From: Anthonomus grandis grandis
Lineage: Eukaryota > Arthropoda > Insecta > Coleoptera > Curculionidae
Assembly (NCBI RefSeq): GCF_022605725.1
Contig: NC_065549.1
Span: 28,473,690-28,537,689 of the forward strand
Reading direction: 5' to 3'
Length of the DNA: 64,000 nt
Below the pieces are notes generated by a model. It saw nothing but the letters and a program-made list of their open reading frames with translations. It did no database searches and was not told the DNA's origin. Shown one piece after another: positions 13,701-28,600 of this stretch (positions within the stretch are counted from its first letter, which is position 1; each line of letters begins with the position of its first letter). Position numbers and translations under genes: made by a program.

Positions 13701-16700
13701 TTTGGTGCTCCAAACAACTCTGAAAAAATTAAAGATAATAATTAATTGGTATCAGTAAGTAATGTAAAGAAAATAAAAAAAGAAATAAAATTACAACGAA
13801 TTTTATTATGGAACCTAAGGTTTTATATTTTTTCCATATGCTAACTATTTTCCAGACAACTAGAACATCTCCCTAAAAATATCTAATCTTTCTTAAATAT
13901 TAAATCAAAGTATCCTCCTTTCTTTCTCAAAAATTGTTAAAAAAGATCCAACTAGGTATATAAACAATAAATGTATAGCCTTAACAAATGTATTATGTAT
14001 TATTTCAATGATAAGAAAATGATTGAAATTTCATTATTGTTAGATTTTTCAAAACCGTTCGGTACCCTACTGAGATTTTAGTTGTTGCAGTATTATGGAG
14101 TCAGTGCTAAATCATTTTCACTTATTAAGTAATTTTAAACAAATATATATTAATCCATATTTTCAAATAATACATTTTAAGATAGAGCAGCCACAGCTTT
14201 CAGTGTTTTTTCAGTCTTTATACTTTTATGAAACTTTTTTAAAATGTAATATTTGCAGATGATGTACCCTATCCGCAAAAAGTGGAGAAACAAACACATT
14301 TTTGTAATTTTTTTTGTAATATTTTGTTCTTATTTACAAAATAACTTTAATGGGGCACAAGTTTTTTACATTTTAAAGGGTTCCAAGCGGAAAATTTATA
14401 ATTTTATATTTTAATAAAAGGCAAAAAGTGGAAAAACAATTTTTTTATTAAATTTTTCCATAGAGTACAATTAATATCGGGTTGGAAACCCATTAGTGTT
14501 AATAACTTCTATACACCTAAAATTCAGTGACAGCATTAGTTTGTTAATATATTCTGGACTTATTTTATTTAATTCTTGAAATAATTCATCCTGGTTTCTG
14601 AATTTAGCCTTGTTCTTTTGTCGTAGACGTCGATCCAATTCTTCCCGAAGATTTTCTATAGGATTAATATCCGGGCTTTGAGCAGGCCACCTCATGACAT
14701 TAACTTTATTGCTAGCTAACAACTGTTTCACAAGTACTGAGGTATGTTTTGGATCGTTATCGTGTTGAAACGTCCACAATAATGGCATGTTGTCTTCAGC
14801 ATGTGGAAGCATTTGCTGCTCAAGAATGCGCAGATATTCAAAATGATCCATTTTACCTTCTACACGCACTAATGGACCAACACCTCTTCCTGAAAAACAC
14901 TCCCACACCATAACATTTCCGCCGCCATGTTTTATAGTGGGCAAAGTGTATTTAGGATTAAGGCTACAACTCTTCGGACGTCATACTCACTTTACACCAA
15001 TGGATCCAAACAAATTGAATTTACTCTCATCCAAAAATAAAACATTTTTCATTTTTTCACGGTCTATGATAGATGATCTCTTGCAAACTGTAGTCTAACA
15101 GCCCTGTTCCTAGTTGAAATAAAAGGTTTCTTTGCTGGACGCCGCTCATACAGTCCCATTTCACTAAGGCGATACCGAATGCTTCGAATTGAGAGTAAAA
15201 TTTCGGGTAATTCTTGTTTAACACTACTAGGTGAAAAGCAAATGGGTTACTGGTTACAAACCTCTTAATTTTTCTATCTTTAGCATCATTAGTTTTTGGG
15301 CCTTCTGATCTTGGGGAGGCTTTTTATAGTTTTTCTAATCTTCCAAAAGGAAATAACCTTGCTTATAATTGATCTATTAAGATTTAAATCTTTAGCTTGC
15401 TTTTGCCCACGATTAAATTTGTCAACAATTATTTTTTTTACACCTTCCGATAATCTGTATCCGTGGGGCATTTTTAAACCGATATATAAGATACAATCTA
15501 GGTTTAACTTAACTCAATTTGAGTCATACAATTTGCAAAATTAAAGAAAACAAAGAGATGAGACAGGAATGTTTCTTCACTTTTTACCTCTGCTAAATCA
15601 TAAAATTATTTATAAAAAAGGCGAGTATTTCAATATTTATTGGCAACAAAACAAAAAACATTACAAAGAGATTTGATATTAGAGCTCGGTAGGAAAATAA
15701 ATGTTATACATCTAAAAATTATACAATATTTTAAATGTTTTTACACTTTCTGCCGATAGTGTATATGTTTTTATACTGACTATTACAAAGAAATTGACTA
15801 GTATATGAATGACGATCTTAAGCCTTTATCACATTTTTCTCAGGGTCATATTTTAAAACCCATTCGCGCGACATCTTTGGAGACACGTGAAAGGTTAGCG
15901 AATCTTCCGGAACAATGGTCTAGATATTTACATGGATGTTTCTTATTGCTCGTTGCTATGGGCAACGAGCTGTGATTTTAAATGTCAAATTTTTCCTTAT
16001 CTAGTTATGCATGAATAAATGACGTTTTTATACATAAACATCGATGATGGCAATAGCTGTTGTCTTAAAAGGTAAGTTGTTGCTGTTAAATACCATTAAT
16101 TTTTTTCCTTTTTTGAGCTATTAAGTATGAATAATATCAATTTGCAATTAGTTCAGAAATACCTACCTAATTTTACTTTGAAAATCACAGGGTTATAAGT
16201 GCAAAAAACGAGTTTTATTTAATTTTATGAAACTAAGCTGAAATGAACGGCTCAAATGTATTTTATCTTAATTACACTGATTACAAAAATTGTTGAAAAT
16301 GGCCACCTTCACTAAGTAGGCATGCTTCCGCTTGTCTATGCATGGAATTACGCACACGTTCAAATATTGCCGGCGTATTCCGTAGCTTGACACGAGGCAA
16401 CTATTCGGTCTTCTAAATCTTCTGGAGTATTTACGGGAGTTTTATAAACTAGAGCTTTAATGTGCCCCCATAAAAAGAAATCTAAGCTATTGAGATCGAG
16501 GGACCTTGCTGGCCATTGTTGTGGTCCTCCGCGACCGATCCATCGGGCAATTAAACTAAAATGAACAGGGGCAACGTCGTGCATGTACCATATTCAATTT
16601 CTTAACAGAAGTGGCACATCTTCAAGCAGCCCAGGCAGTTCTTTTTCGAGAAACTGTAAATATGACCGACCATCAAGGCGCCCTGGTAGAAAAAATGGGC

Positions 16701-19700
16701 CTATCAGCTAATCACCAATAGTTCCTGCCCAAACCGAAAATTGATGTTGTATAATAAATAAAAAATTTGTATAATATTCTGGAGATGCCACTGACAGAAG
16801 TTCACTCGCTGCGGAAAATCTCCGGGAAGTAATGCCCGCACTCTTAAAATATGGAATGGGTATAATAAAAAATCAACCAAAATGCGCCAAACAATTTGAT
16901 GACAGATATGCAGAGTTCTAACGATCTTCTCCGTACTCGTCTTAGGGTGTTCGTCGATTGCTTGAACGCGGTGCTACCGCGTTCTCAATTTCAGATGTTC
17001 TGACAGTTCGAGGTCTACCTTCCGAAGTACCTTTCTTGAAACAACCAGTTTCCCGAAGTCTACGATGAATATTTAAAAAGATACGGCTATCTGGTAAGAC
17101 ACGATTCGGATACCTTTCTTGATAATTACGTCTGGCTTCTGTTGTGTTAGAGGCCATATCTGAAATGGATTGCTGCCTTTTTTCTTCATTGGTATAATTT
17201 GCCATTACTGATATTCAGAAAAATACCGTGGAAACGAAATGTAACAATTTGACATTTAAAATCACAGCAATAAGAAACATGCATTGGCGACTCCGCGACT
17301 TTATTTGCGGTAAATAAAGACGCGCTATTTTTTTACTCCCATTTACTTTTTAAACGCGTTAAAAACATGATATTTCTTAAATTATTTAAATTTTTTAACT
17401 TTTCATACTCCGTGTAATAAATCTGATGCCTTAATTTGCTTGCAATCGACGAACAAACATTTTCACACGGCATCACATTTTTAGGGAAGTAAAATTATTT
17501 TCATTTTTTTAAGCGAAAACCATGCGTCGGACGAAAAAAAAACAAGATGTCAAATTTGCTAAAAAGGGTTTGAAGATTTTAAAAATAATTTTTAGTTTAA
17601 GAAAAAGCAGTGGCGTAGTATTTTTTTTCACTAAAAATATTCAATAGAAGACCTGTAAATATTTTTTTTGCACATCAAAAAGGTCTACAATATTGTTTAA
17701 GTTTTTTGTTAAGTTAAGTTTTTATAATTAAAAAAACTGATTTTTTTTTAAACTTTAACACCCTGTATCACAAAAGTTAAGACGTTAGGACATATTCAAA
17801 AAATTCAAAAAGTTTTTTATTTTATTAAGCTTTGAAACCGGATTTAATGTGTCTGCAATATTTTTTTATGTATTTATTTTTTGTTTTATTTTAAATATTT
17901 GTGGTGTTAAACAAATAGCCTTACCGATCTGATGATGCCTTAGGGCGAAACACGTGTAATAGTTTTTTAAAAAATAACCATAATCTGAGACCATTAATTT
18001 TGTGTCCCTCCAATCTCTGAATGTTTAGGACATATTAACTTATGTTCATAGGAACTTTTCTTCGTAAAATGAGTCCAGGAATCACCCCCTTAAATATTAG
18101 CATATATTTAAGGAACACCCTGTATATCGATAACACGATCTTTATGGAAGCCAGAGGAATGTTTGAAAGAAGCTCAAAAACACCCGTAAACGAATAACTC
18201 TAGGTTCCCCTGAACGAGCGGGAAACATATTTTAGAAAGTATATGACAACACTGATTATACAAAATAAATCAAGGGATCACTCTATCTCATTAGATAAAC
18301 GTTACAGAGGAGGAAGTTAGTGTGAAAATTAAAAACTTGAAAAACAGAAAAAGTCTGGGAGTGTAAGGCCTCCTCAATGCACTCACAAAATATGGAGGTA
18401 AAAAAACTAAAAAAAATAACGGAATTGTTCAACAAAATAATAACCACATCCAGCATACCAACACAGTGTTAGTAAAGAAAAGTATCACCATACCAATTTT
18501 TAAAAAGAGACAAAAAGCAATCCGGGGAACTACAGAGGCATAACTCTGATTTGCACCACTATGGAACTGCTCACTAGCATTGTCAAAACATTCACAGAAT
18601 ATAGGACACACCATCAAACAAGATGAACAACACGGATTTCGGAAGCCAGATCGACAACTGAAGCCCTGTTTACTCGGAGGTAAGTAAGAGAAGGCGATCG
18701 AATTATCGAGCTACCCTGCTAATGTATGATTTACCTAACAAAAGCGTGCGACAAAATACAGTTTACCGATATGCTGGATATATTAAGAGTCAGTCCATTC
18801 CTTCCTGTATTATATCGGTGCTAATCTATGATATCGAGACTAGAATGGATCCAGAAAGACTACATCGCTAAAGACGTGAAAACCGCTGGGAAGACCACCT
18901 AAGAGTTGGAAAGATAGCTAGAACAAGAGTTCTGTTAGGTTGGTTATCCAGTGTGAGACAGATCTCGCAGGATAACCAACCAGATAGAGCCTTTGCAATT
19001 AACAGACCTTAAGGGCTTCTCGAAATATAAGAAGAAGTAGTAGAACAAGGACAACTATATTGTTAAAAATAGACCAATCTCAGGTCTAAATCAGGGAGGA
19101 TTTGAATGACAGGAAAAACTTAGTTTTGTAGCAGCTTAAAGTATTTTTCGCCGTTTAAAGTATCATCAATAAAAAATGATCCTATAATATGGTCGCCCAA
19201 AATACCAGCCCAAACATTCAATTTTTGAGGAGACTGAGTAGGGAATTGAAAATTTTTGTGCTTACTTTCCCGAAGGCCGTATCAAATAACGGAAGGATTG
19301 TGTATAAACCAATTAAATAATTTGAACTCTTTAGAAAGAAGTATTAGTAGCCGCAAGTTAAGAAAAAATAATAGCGCCTTGAAAAGTGCAGATAAAAGTT
19401 CCACAGCCATATTGGGCATGCCGATATAATTATTGTTATTCTGTAAAAAATAAAATAAGAGATATCTAACAGATGACCGGAGGCAGTCGCTCATGGACGA
19501 GAGAAAATTTATAAATTATTTAAACCGATTCCAAGCGATATATCGGTTTTAACCGCGGTTAAGCCCTTGGTTGACCTGGAAAAGTCCCTTTATAACATAG
19601 CCAATCGTGTCCGCTTGGACGTGTTTGGTTGAAGTAACTTCGTAACTTGTCAGCTGTCGCTGTCATCATTTTGTTTGTTTGTAAATAATACCCTAGACGC

Positions 19701-22700
19701 CAGTAATGTTATATGTAATTAGTTCTTAAACATAAATATCAAAAAAGAAAACTAGCCGTAATTGAATAGTCTTTAAAAAGGAAATAATTTTTTGATTGTT
19801 TTTATTTTTTCCCGCACTTATTTCAATATTTTTGACATTTGACGTTTAGAAAACAGCTCCGGACGTGGGTAATTACTGTTCCAAATTGATGACGTATAAA
19901 GGGCTAATTGGTATAACCGCTTGGACGTGTTTGGTTAATACCATTTAGGAACGGTAAATACCGATAGACCGCTTGGAATCGGTTTGAGTATTAGATAGGG
20001 CTACTAAAGTAGTAGTCTTGCATTTAGTTCATAAATTAATCTCATTTCAATTAAATAATAATTTAATCGAAACTTTAAAACAAATCTTTAGAAACTCTAT
20101 CACATTACCATATTATAACAACACAAAATTTGCCTATATCCATATTCTTCCTTTTCATCCTACTGGACAAACGGTTTATTGCACATGTTTTTACCTGAAG
20201 ACGTCAACATGCTCTAACATAACGTACATACATGCAAAAGTAAAGGTCCGAATCCATTTCTGTGACCTCGAGTAAATGGTCAGACAAATCGCATGGAAGA
20301 AGAATATTATGGCCTAGAAATAGTGGCTGCAGACCAGCGGCATCGATATTGATTATTGTTTTTAGTAAAGCTCAATAATCATAAACTAATCTAAAATTAG
20401 TAACAAATAAAATATTAAAGTAATAGGACGTACTTTATTTTTGTTTAAATAGATACTTCCTTTGTCCATTTTTAAATACTCCTATATAGTTAAATTAGTA
20501 ATGGAATATGTAATAGTAATGTTTGGTAAAATGTATTAAGAAAAATGAGGAATACCATAAAATATTTAATTTATACGTTACAACATTAAGTCAAATCTTC
20601 CATTACCAAAAGATAAATAAAGTAATTAAAGTTTTTTATCAACGAACGTGATCCTAAACAGAACATCACAAAAGCTTGAGTCTTTGTCAAGCTGAATGAA
20701 AAGCTTTTCTTTGTCAACTTACTTGAATTTATTTTCATATTTTCATTTTCATATTAATTTTAGATAAAAATTAAATTAAATAAAAATGTCAACTCGAAAA
20801 AGGCCACCACCGGGGCTCAGCCCCGAGCAAAAAAAAGCTCGAGATAACAAAGCTCGTAGACGATTTAAAGCATATGTTCGTCTTGTTATGGCCAACCTTT
20901 TTTGGTTGGGGGACCTGGACGACAGTCTGGGGGAAAATGTGATGTTAAATATTCACAAGCTAACCAAGAAAAAGATTAAGAAGAGCACTCTTACCACTAA
21001 AGAGAAGATTATTTTGTCAAAACCTAAAGAAGACCGAACTGAAGAAGAAAAACATTTACTTAATAGAGCTATTGGAGGCATGTGGTTAAAATGTATGCTA
21101 CAAATATAAATAAATATTAAAAATCACTTTTGCAGGTCTAAAGGTTTTTAGAAGATATCCCCCAAATGTAAAGAGTCAGTTAGCCGCTGTCACTTATTTT
21201 GTCTATATTGGACCAGATCGCGTTATCGTCAAACAAGATCATGCTCCTTCAGCAATGTATTTTTTACTTTCTGGCGAAGGTGTTGTGACAGTAAGAACCT
21301 ACGATAAAATGTTAAAAGAATGGATAGAAGAAGAACATGGTAGGAATGGTTTAATAATATTTGCTAATTAGGTGTATATTCTTTTTGTAATAGCCTAAAC
21401 TTACTTATATAAAATTCGAAACATCAAAATTTAAGTGAAAATGCTTTTGTTTTAAGCAAATTCCTATAGATAAAAAAAACTACTAAGAAAATATTTTAAG
21501 CAGAAATTTGTAAAAAACTGGTTTTTCGCCTAAAATTTGTTCTTTAGGTACTGTTGGGCCAGGAACAATGTTTGGCGAAGTCGCTTTAATTCATGGAATT
21601 TCCAGAACTGCGACGATAACAACAACCATGCCTTGTGAACTTCTTATGATAAAGAAAGAAGACTTTAATATCGTCTTAAAAGAAACTGTGTGGAAAGCTT
21701 GGGAAGAGAGTACAAGGATTATTAACAGGTTTGTCAAAGAATTGGAACATACTGTGTTATTAATATTCATATAAATTATTTGTATCTTAAGTGATAATAG
21801 TAAACAGTTTATTACAAATTAAACTAGAGTCGAGAATCAGGTATTCCTAGAGTCAATTAAAAGCCTATAGTATAGACTCAATAGCAATATTCTTGTAAAA
21901 GCATTCTGAATATATGCCTCATGTCTAAATTGAAAAAAACATTAGTTTCTGATTTTTTCCTTTAAGGTACTCTTACTTTAAAAATTGGGATACCGTAACA
22001 AAAAGAGAATGCAGTATTATATCCAGAACAAAAACTTATTGTCCCGACGAAGTCGTATTAGGAGATAACATTGGTTTACCAGCGTATTCCTACCTTATTA
22101 CGAAAGGCACTTGTTCGATAATTGAACATTTACAGGTAGTTATTATGTTATCACCGGCATAAGTTGTTTTTTATTGTATACCAATATCTTTTCAAAACTT
22201 CGCAAAATTTTAAAATTTAAATATATTTTGACATTACCTAGTGGACATTGGGACAAACTCTGTAAATAAGTTTAGAAGATAATATACTGAATTAGTATAA
22301 CATACCTTAGTACAACGGTGCATAATACAATAGTTAAAGAGACACAGAACATTAGAGTTCATAATTTTAGTCCAACAACACAAAAGGAATGTTGACTGAA
22401 TTTATTGAACTATATAGATAACGATCATCGTGTTTATGAAAAGTAGTTTTGAGCTGTGATTATGATCCGAATAATAAAGAAATACCAATACGTATAGAGA
22501 ATAAATAAAATTATACAGTTATTTAATCTTATCTAAAAAAGGCTTAAACTGTAAAAGATATTGAAGCTAAAATATCAAATATACGGATATACAGGGTGTC
22601 CCATAACTTAGTGGACATAGAAGAACAGCATATCCTTTGGTTGAAAATATTACGATTTGACCAAATTTTTCTAGTGCAAAAATTGATAATATCCAAGATA

Positions 22701-25597
22701 TAGGATGTTAAAGTTTTACTTTTATTTTAATTATTTCTTAGTAATTCATATAAAAAGAAATATATAAGCAGAAAGGTAAAATAGAAGGTTACTTTGTTGT
22801 CGAGAAATTCGAATTCAATGGTAATTTATGTGTAAATACGCCAAGAAGGCGCTCTTGGCGACACTCCGACTGTATAAAAACGTGTACAACTTTTTTGTAC
22901 CTTAGTGTATATTGATTTCTCATAGAAATCTTAAAACTTTTATCAATATTACTTAAGAAAGGTCTAGCTTTGTCGAGTCGCTCAGAGCAACCGTTTTTGA
23001 GATAATTGAATTTTGAATTTTCAATGCTTTAATTTTTTATTTTGATCACTTAATGAATAGTAAGGAAGGTGTGTGATAATAAATAAGGTGTCCAGCATAG
23101 TTATGCATGTGCATGACTATGTGTATCATGTAACATGCAACATGTGTTTGGTAAAGACATATCTTAATTTAACTGTTAAGTATGTGTTGAATTTTTCAAA
23201 AAAATTTCAAAGAATTTCAAAAAAAGGTTTTTTTGGTGACTAAACGTGTAATAAACGACCAAGACTTACTTCCTATACACAATTTTAATTTTTCCTTAAG
23301 CAAATGTTCACTATTTTTACGTCAATTGGTAAAATATTATATATTTTCGGTGCCAGCCAAATTGGGTACTTGTTTTAACAGGTCTGAGAACGAGAATTTA
23401 GGCCACATTATTTCACGTTTTCCCGATGTTGTTTTATCTTTTTTACAAAAATGCTGTTTTTTAAGAACTGCAAAACAAGAGAGTTTTCTAACTTTAAAGA
23501 GTTTAAACTCGTCAAAAAGTTGGACAGTGGAATTTTTTTCATACGTTATTTTTATAACATAATTTTGAGTATTTTCAAGTTGGTCAAGATGGTTGGTACT
23601 TGCTCATCCTCTACCTCCATAGGTAATATGGCTTTGAATAAGAGCAAAATATAAAGTTCTTAATTGTACCAGAGTAAAAATTTTCCGAAACTTTGAATTT
23701 GCCGAATTTTCCAACAGCCGACGTAGCTTCCCTGTGACAAGAAATATGAGCATCCCGTGTTTCAACTTTTTCTTTTAATATCTTTTAAAAATGTTTGTCG
23801 AGGTTTCTTATTAGAGAGTTTGGCCGAACGATAGTTGTTATTATGGGTTTAACTTATTTGCTTATGGGTATAACTAATTTGCTTAACAATTGATTGTTTA
23901 AAAATGTATGGAACCGTTCTTTCTTCAAAGTATTTGTTAAAAATGTGAACTATGGAGAGGATGCTATTTCCTCCGCTATTAGCTTTAAGTTTTTTGCCTT
24001 TTGATTTTTTTAAAACAGAATTTTAATATTTATAATTATATATCTATAATTATATATAATATCTATAATTTCATCAGTAGGTTTAAGATAGAAAGAATTT
24101 GTAACCTTTTTGGATTTCCTTTAGGAAACATCGCATTTTCCAACCTTGCTTGCAAGGCCTGGACCACTATCTGCAAAAAAATTCGGAAAATGATGGCAAA
24201 AATCCCCTATTGTTGATTTTTATTTTGTCAATTTCCTTTTTTTTTGCACATTTGCAATATCTTGAATTATTTTTCAAATTTCCTTAGAGTCACACTGGAT
24301 AATATTTTTTTTGGCAGTTTTAATCAAAATTTAACAAAAAAAAATGAGGAAGGCAGAGGGTTATCTAGTTGGACTTATTTATTAACAGGTATGTCCTTTT
24401 AAATAGTTTTCCCTTCAATGAATCAAAAACTGAATTTCAGTTATCTTGCAAACGGTGGCTCTGAGGGACTCAACAAAGGTATATCTTTTTAGAGTAATAT
24501 TTATTAATAATTTTCACGAAAAACTCATATACGCGGCACGAAAAAATTGTACATGTTTTTATCACCTCGGAGTGAAGCTGACAGCGCCCTCTAGGATATG
24601 CACACACAAAAATTGCCATTAAATTCGAATTTCTCGTTTTTTTTTCTACTTTGTACACACTCACAGTTATTTTTGCCTTTAATGTACATTTATTTATATT
24701 TATACTGATATACGTGTTAATTATTTATGTATGTTTATTTTTTCCAAATTATAAATGTCCTTTTTTCACGCTTGGATGTAAATGCCACCATAACTATCAT
24801 CTCACCGGAATATGACTAGCTAGGTAGGCCCCCATCGTTTAAATCAGCTTATTTATTAGAGTGTGTGTTCCTTTTTGCGACATTACTATAATTCGTTCGG
24901 AGTATCTCCGAATGTGCTGTATGTTCTCTCCCAATTGAGTATATAATGCCTTATTCTTTTTTTAGAGATAATTAACTAGAGACTAGCAGACTATGGTGTT
25001 TTTCGTTCTGCTCCCCATAGAACTTCCTTTATAAAGTTCTTGTCGCTTTTCTGATTTGGGTATAGTATTCTTTTAAGTCTGTATGTTTGCCCCTAGAATT
25101 TTTCTCCTCGTCAATCCTCCACTCTCGGTTTTCTGTTCCATCAGGTCACTTACATGAATGAATTCGTTGACTTCTCGATAGTTATTTTTTTGATAACACA
25201 TAGTCAATTAGTGTTTTTGATATCCTTTATCTTTATACCATCTCGCAGAAATTCACTTTGGAGTCCTTTCTTATAGCCCCCTCAATCGGCGCTTATCAGA
25301 TTTCCATAAGTTATAGCCTCCTGCCTACCTTAATATTAAAGCAGATGTAGCTATGGGCTGAGGAATTTTCTTCGATGGATACCTGCCAGTCTTTAATAAA
25401 GTGTTACATAGGTATATACATATATGAAGTATACATTTAATATCAAAAATCCCACTCCAGGGGGTTGAACGATACACGATTCATAACTTACCATTTCAAT
25501 TTAAATTTTAGAGTTTGCAGCTGGTAAACAACCTTTAAATGAGTAATTATTGCCGTAACTCAGTTGAACTGACAATATTGAATTACAGTTTAATATT

Positions 25598-25628
<31 letters not shown>

Positions 25629-28600
25629 TTATTTGCCAGTAATAGTACAAGTTTAAAATGCATTATTGGTATACATTCTTCATACATGATAAATGTATTA
25701 CTGCAAAATGGAGTTTAAGGCAGTAAAACTGATATTGAATATTGGGAAAGTTCTTCTATAAATACGGTTTATTTGCCTTTTAAACGGAGAACTTATGTAT
25801 ACATCAAATAAAATAATCTTAATAATCAAGTCATAGTTCCTCAAGTGTCTTAATAACTGTTATTTGTTTTAGGTTATGGTTACAAAAAAAGACGGTATAA
25901 AGCATCACAAATTGGTTATTTTCGAAGGTGAAACATGTGTGGTTGTACGTAATAAGAAATCTCAAAAAGGAAAATGTTCCTCAAAAGGTAAAGGACTATC
26001 GTCAATATTAGGCTTGAAGACTAAGTCGTCGCAGTTAGGGATCCAACAGTCATCTTCCGGAAAGTTAAACCAGTATAGCAATTCAGTTTTCGAAATTAAT
26101 GAAAGTAACATCGAAAATCATTTTATGAAAGTATGCGAGCTCTCAGAGGGAGCAATTTTTAACATTGGTGAAACTTTTGAGAGACGTCGAGTAGTGGCTC
26201 AAACGAACGTCAATTGTTTACTGATTCCGAGGTACTGGCTTATAAAAATGAACAAAGATAATATTTGGAATCGAGTACAGCAATATTTAAACAAAAACAT
26301 CCCGTCCACTCAAAAGATATATCAAGAATGGCTCAAAGAAAAGAAATTCGTTGCTTATAGAAAAATGTTAGTACAGGATATTTTGGCCAATAAAAGAGTA
26401 TCCAATACCAATTGCATACATAATGTGCCATATAGCATCAGAATAAAAGAAAACGCTGATTAAATATTTATAAAAAATATTTAAAACATTCTAAATTTCA
26501 ATAAATAAATTATTACTAAAAAATTATCTCGACCTCTATTTACTAATTGATTTGCTAAGGCTTCACAGTAAGAATACCTATGTTAAATTTAATAAGAAAA
26601 AGGCCGTAAAAAGAATAGTCATTGTATTTTATACCATAAACCTGTTGTCATTGGCGATTATTTAGAAGTTTCGCAGGCCAGACGTCACATTTTTTAACAC
26701 AACCAAAATAGCAATACGCTGTTTTTCATAACCATCATATTAGTAGGAGAGACGGTCGCAAAATTCTGGTGACGTCGCGTACTGATAAGAATGAGCTTGG
26801 AAACGACAATTCGATTATTTTTTAGTAAAAAAGAGCAGGCTCCAACTTAAATTTAGCAATTTATTTCAGTTCTCTAGCATTTATAGTTACTTCACAATTA
26901 ATTTTCAAAGTTCGAATAAATACGCCATGTTTAATTTTTTCCTTACCAGCGCGGCCGGGATGATACGTCACAGGCGCCCAAGTGGACGCGACGACCGACG
27001 CGCGACGCTAGCATGTCGACCGCGCACGCTGCTTTGTTAATATTATTATGCCTGTTTTTGCTGTTGTGTTTTTCAAAATGTCTGCTCCACATACCTGCTA
27101 TAAATATTGTATTATATTTTAATAAGTTCATATGTACATATGTTCTATGTCGAAAAACGCCTTAGACAAGGAAGATGGTTGGACCGGTATTAGCCTATAT
27201 TTACAATGTTAACGAAGTGAGCCGAATTTTTCTCGCATTATGGTGACACGCTTACTTGTTTTTGAGTGTATTTTAAGAGATTCTTGGTTTTTTTTAAGTT
27301 AAATTTTTGGTTAAATCTATACTTTTTGGATATTACATCAAAGTGGGATGTTCAGGGTTTTGATTTAAATTTCGTAGGAAAAATAATTGCCAGATGACAT
27401 TTTTGCAGATTTGGTGGCAAGCAGCTCGTGTCAGGTGCGTGATTACAGGTCCACTCGTTTTCCTTATCTAAGAAAAATGCTTAGTTTTTGAAACACAGGG
27501 TGTCAAAGTAAAAGTTTATTTTTAATTATTTTTGAATAGAATTTATAGTTTTAAAATATTTACGTATATATAATGGGTAAGTTGTCTGACTGACCACGAA
27601 CAAATTCCTGCTCCATTGTAATTAGTCAACAAGCAAAATGCGTCAATAATAAAAGTCAAAATGTCAACAAACAAAACCACCCTGTCAAAATAACGCCTGG
27701 GAACTAGGCTGTTGCTGGCTGGCTAGCGAGCGCTCTATAATACACCGTCGCGTCGCGTCGGCGTCTATGACGTAGCGCGTAATTGGAACGGAATCTCGGG
27801 AGGTATAAAAAACCGCAGACTAGCAGCCTTATAACTTTGCAAATACTTACCCTAACAACTTGAAATAAACGTCATTGTTCTTATAAACTTCTGTTTTATT
27901 TATTTTTGGGAAAATATATATATATATTTTTTAATTTTCCAAGCCCATTGTTAAAAACTAGTTAATTGTCTCAGGAAACTCAACTACAGTACAGGTGGGA
28001 GAAGCTAAAAGCTGTCCGCCGCTTCGCTCGCGTGCGCCGCACATATGAAATTCACATCGTTTAGTGCGCTCACAAAAAACAAAATAACAACAATGCAACA
28101 TAACCTCGAGAAAGCAGGCTGACGTTTCGCCATAATACTGGGTTCATTAAATAAACGCAAGAGAGGCAGAGTGTGCGACAGAGCGAGTTTTTATGCAAAT
28201 ATTCGTGCGCCCCTATTTTCGTATCGCTGTATACATAGCTTAACATAGGCGTTGAACGTCCTGATTTCTAGCGTTCAAGGCCATGAAGCAAAGAGAGCAA
28301 ATCGGAATCATATCGGGTATGCTTGGCATATATATTTGTGTTTTGTGCTTGGCATAATGTACCGGGTGGCCAAATAAGCGAGGTAAGCGGCTGTATCTCA
28401 GGACCTGTACATCTGGCAACAATGGAATTTTTTTTATTATCATAAAAGTGGCCATGAGAAAATTATGGAAATTATTTTTAAGTTTTGTATTTCACCGCAA
28501 GAGGGCGCAACTAAAAATTAAATAAAACAAACGTCTTTTTCTCCGAAAACTTAAATATTAACTTATACTTTTCATATTATTTTTAGTAAGCCTGGATAAT

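Noticed and set aside
20018..20275. 85-codon open frame upstream of the CNBD gene
   Set aside because: No recognisable domain and no splice or promoter context; most likely chance.
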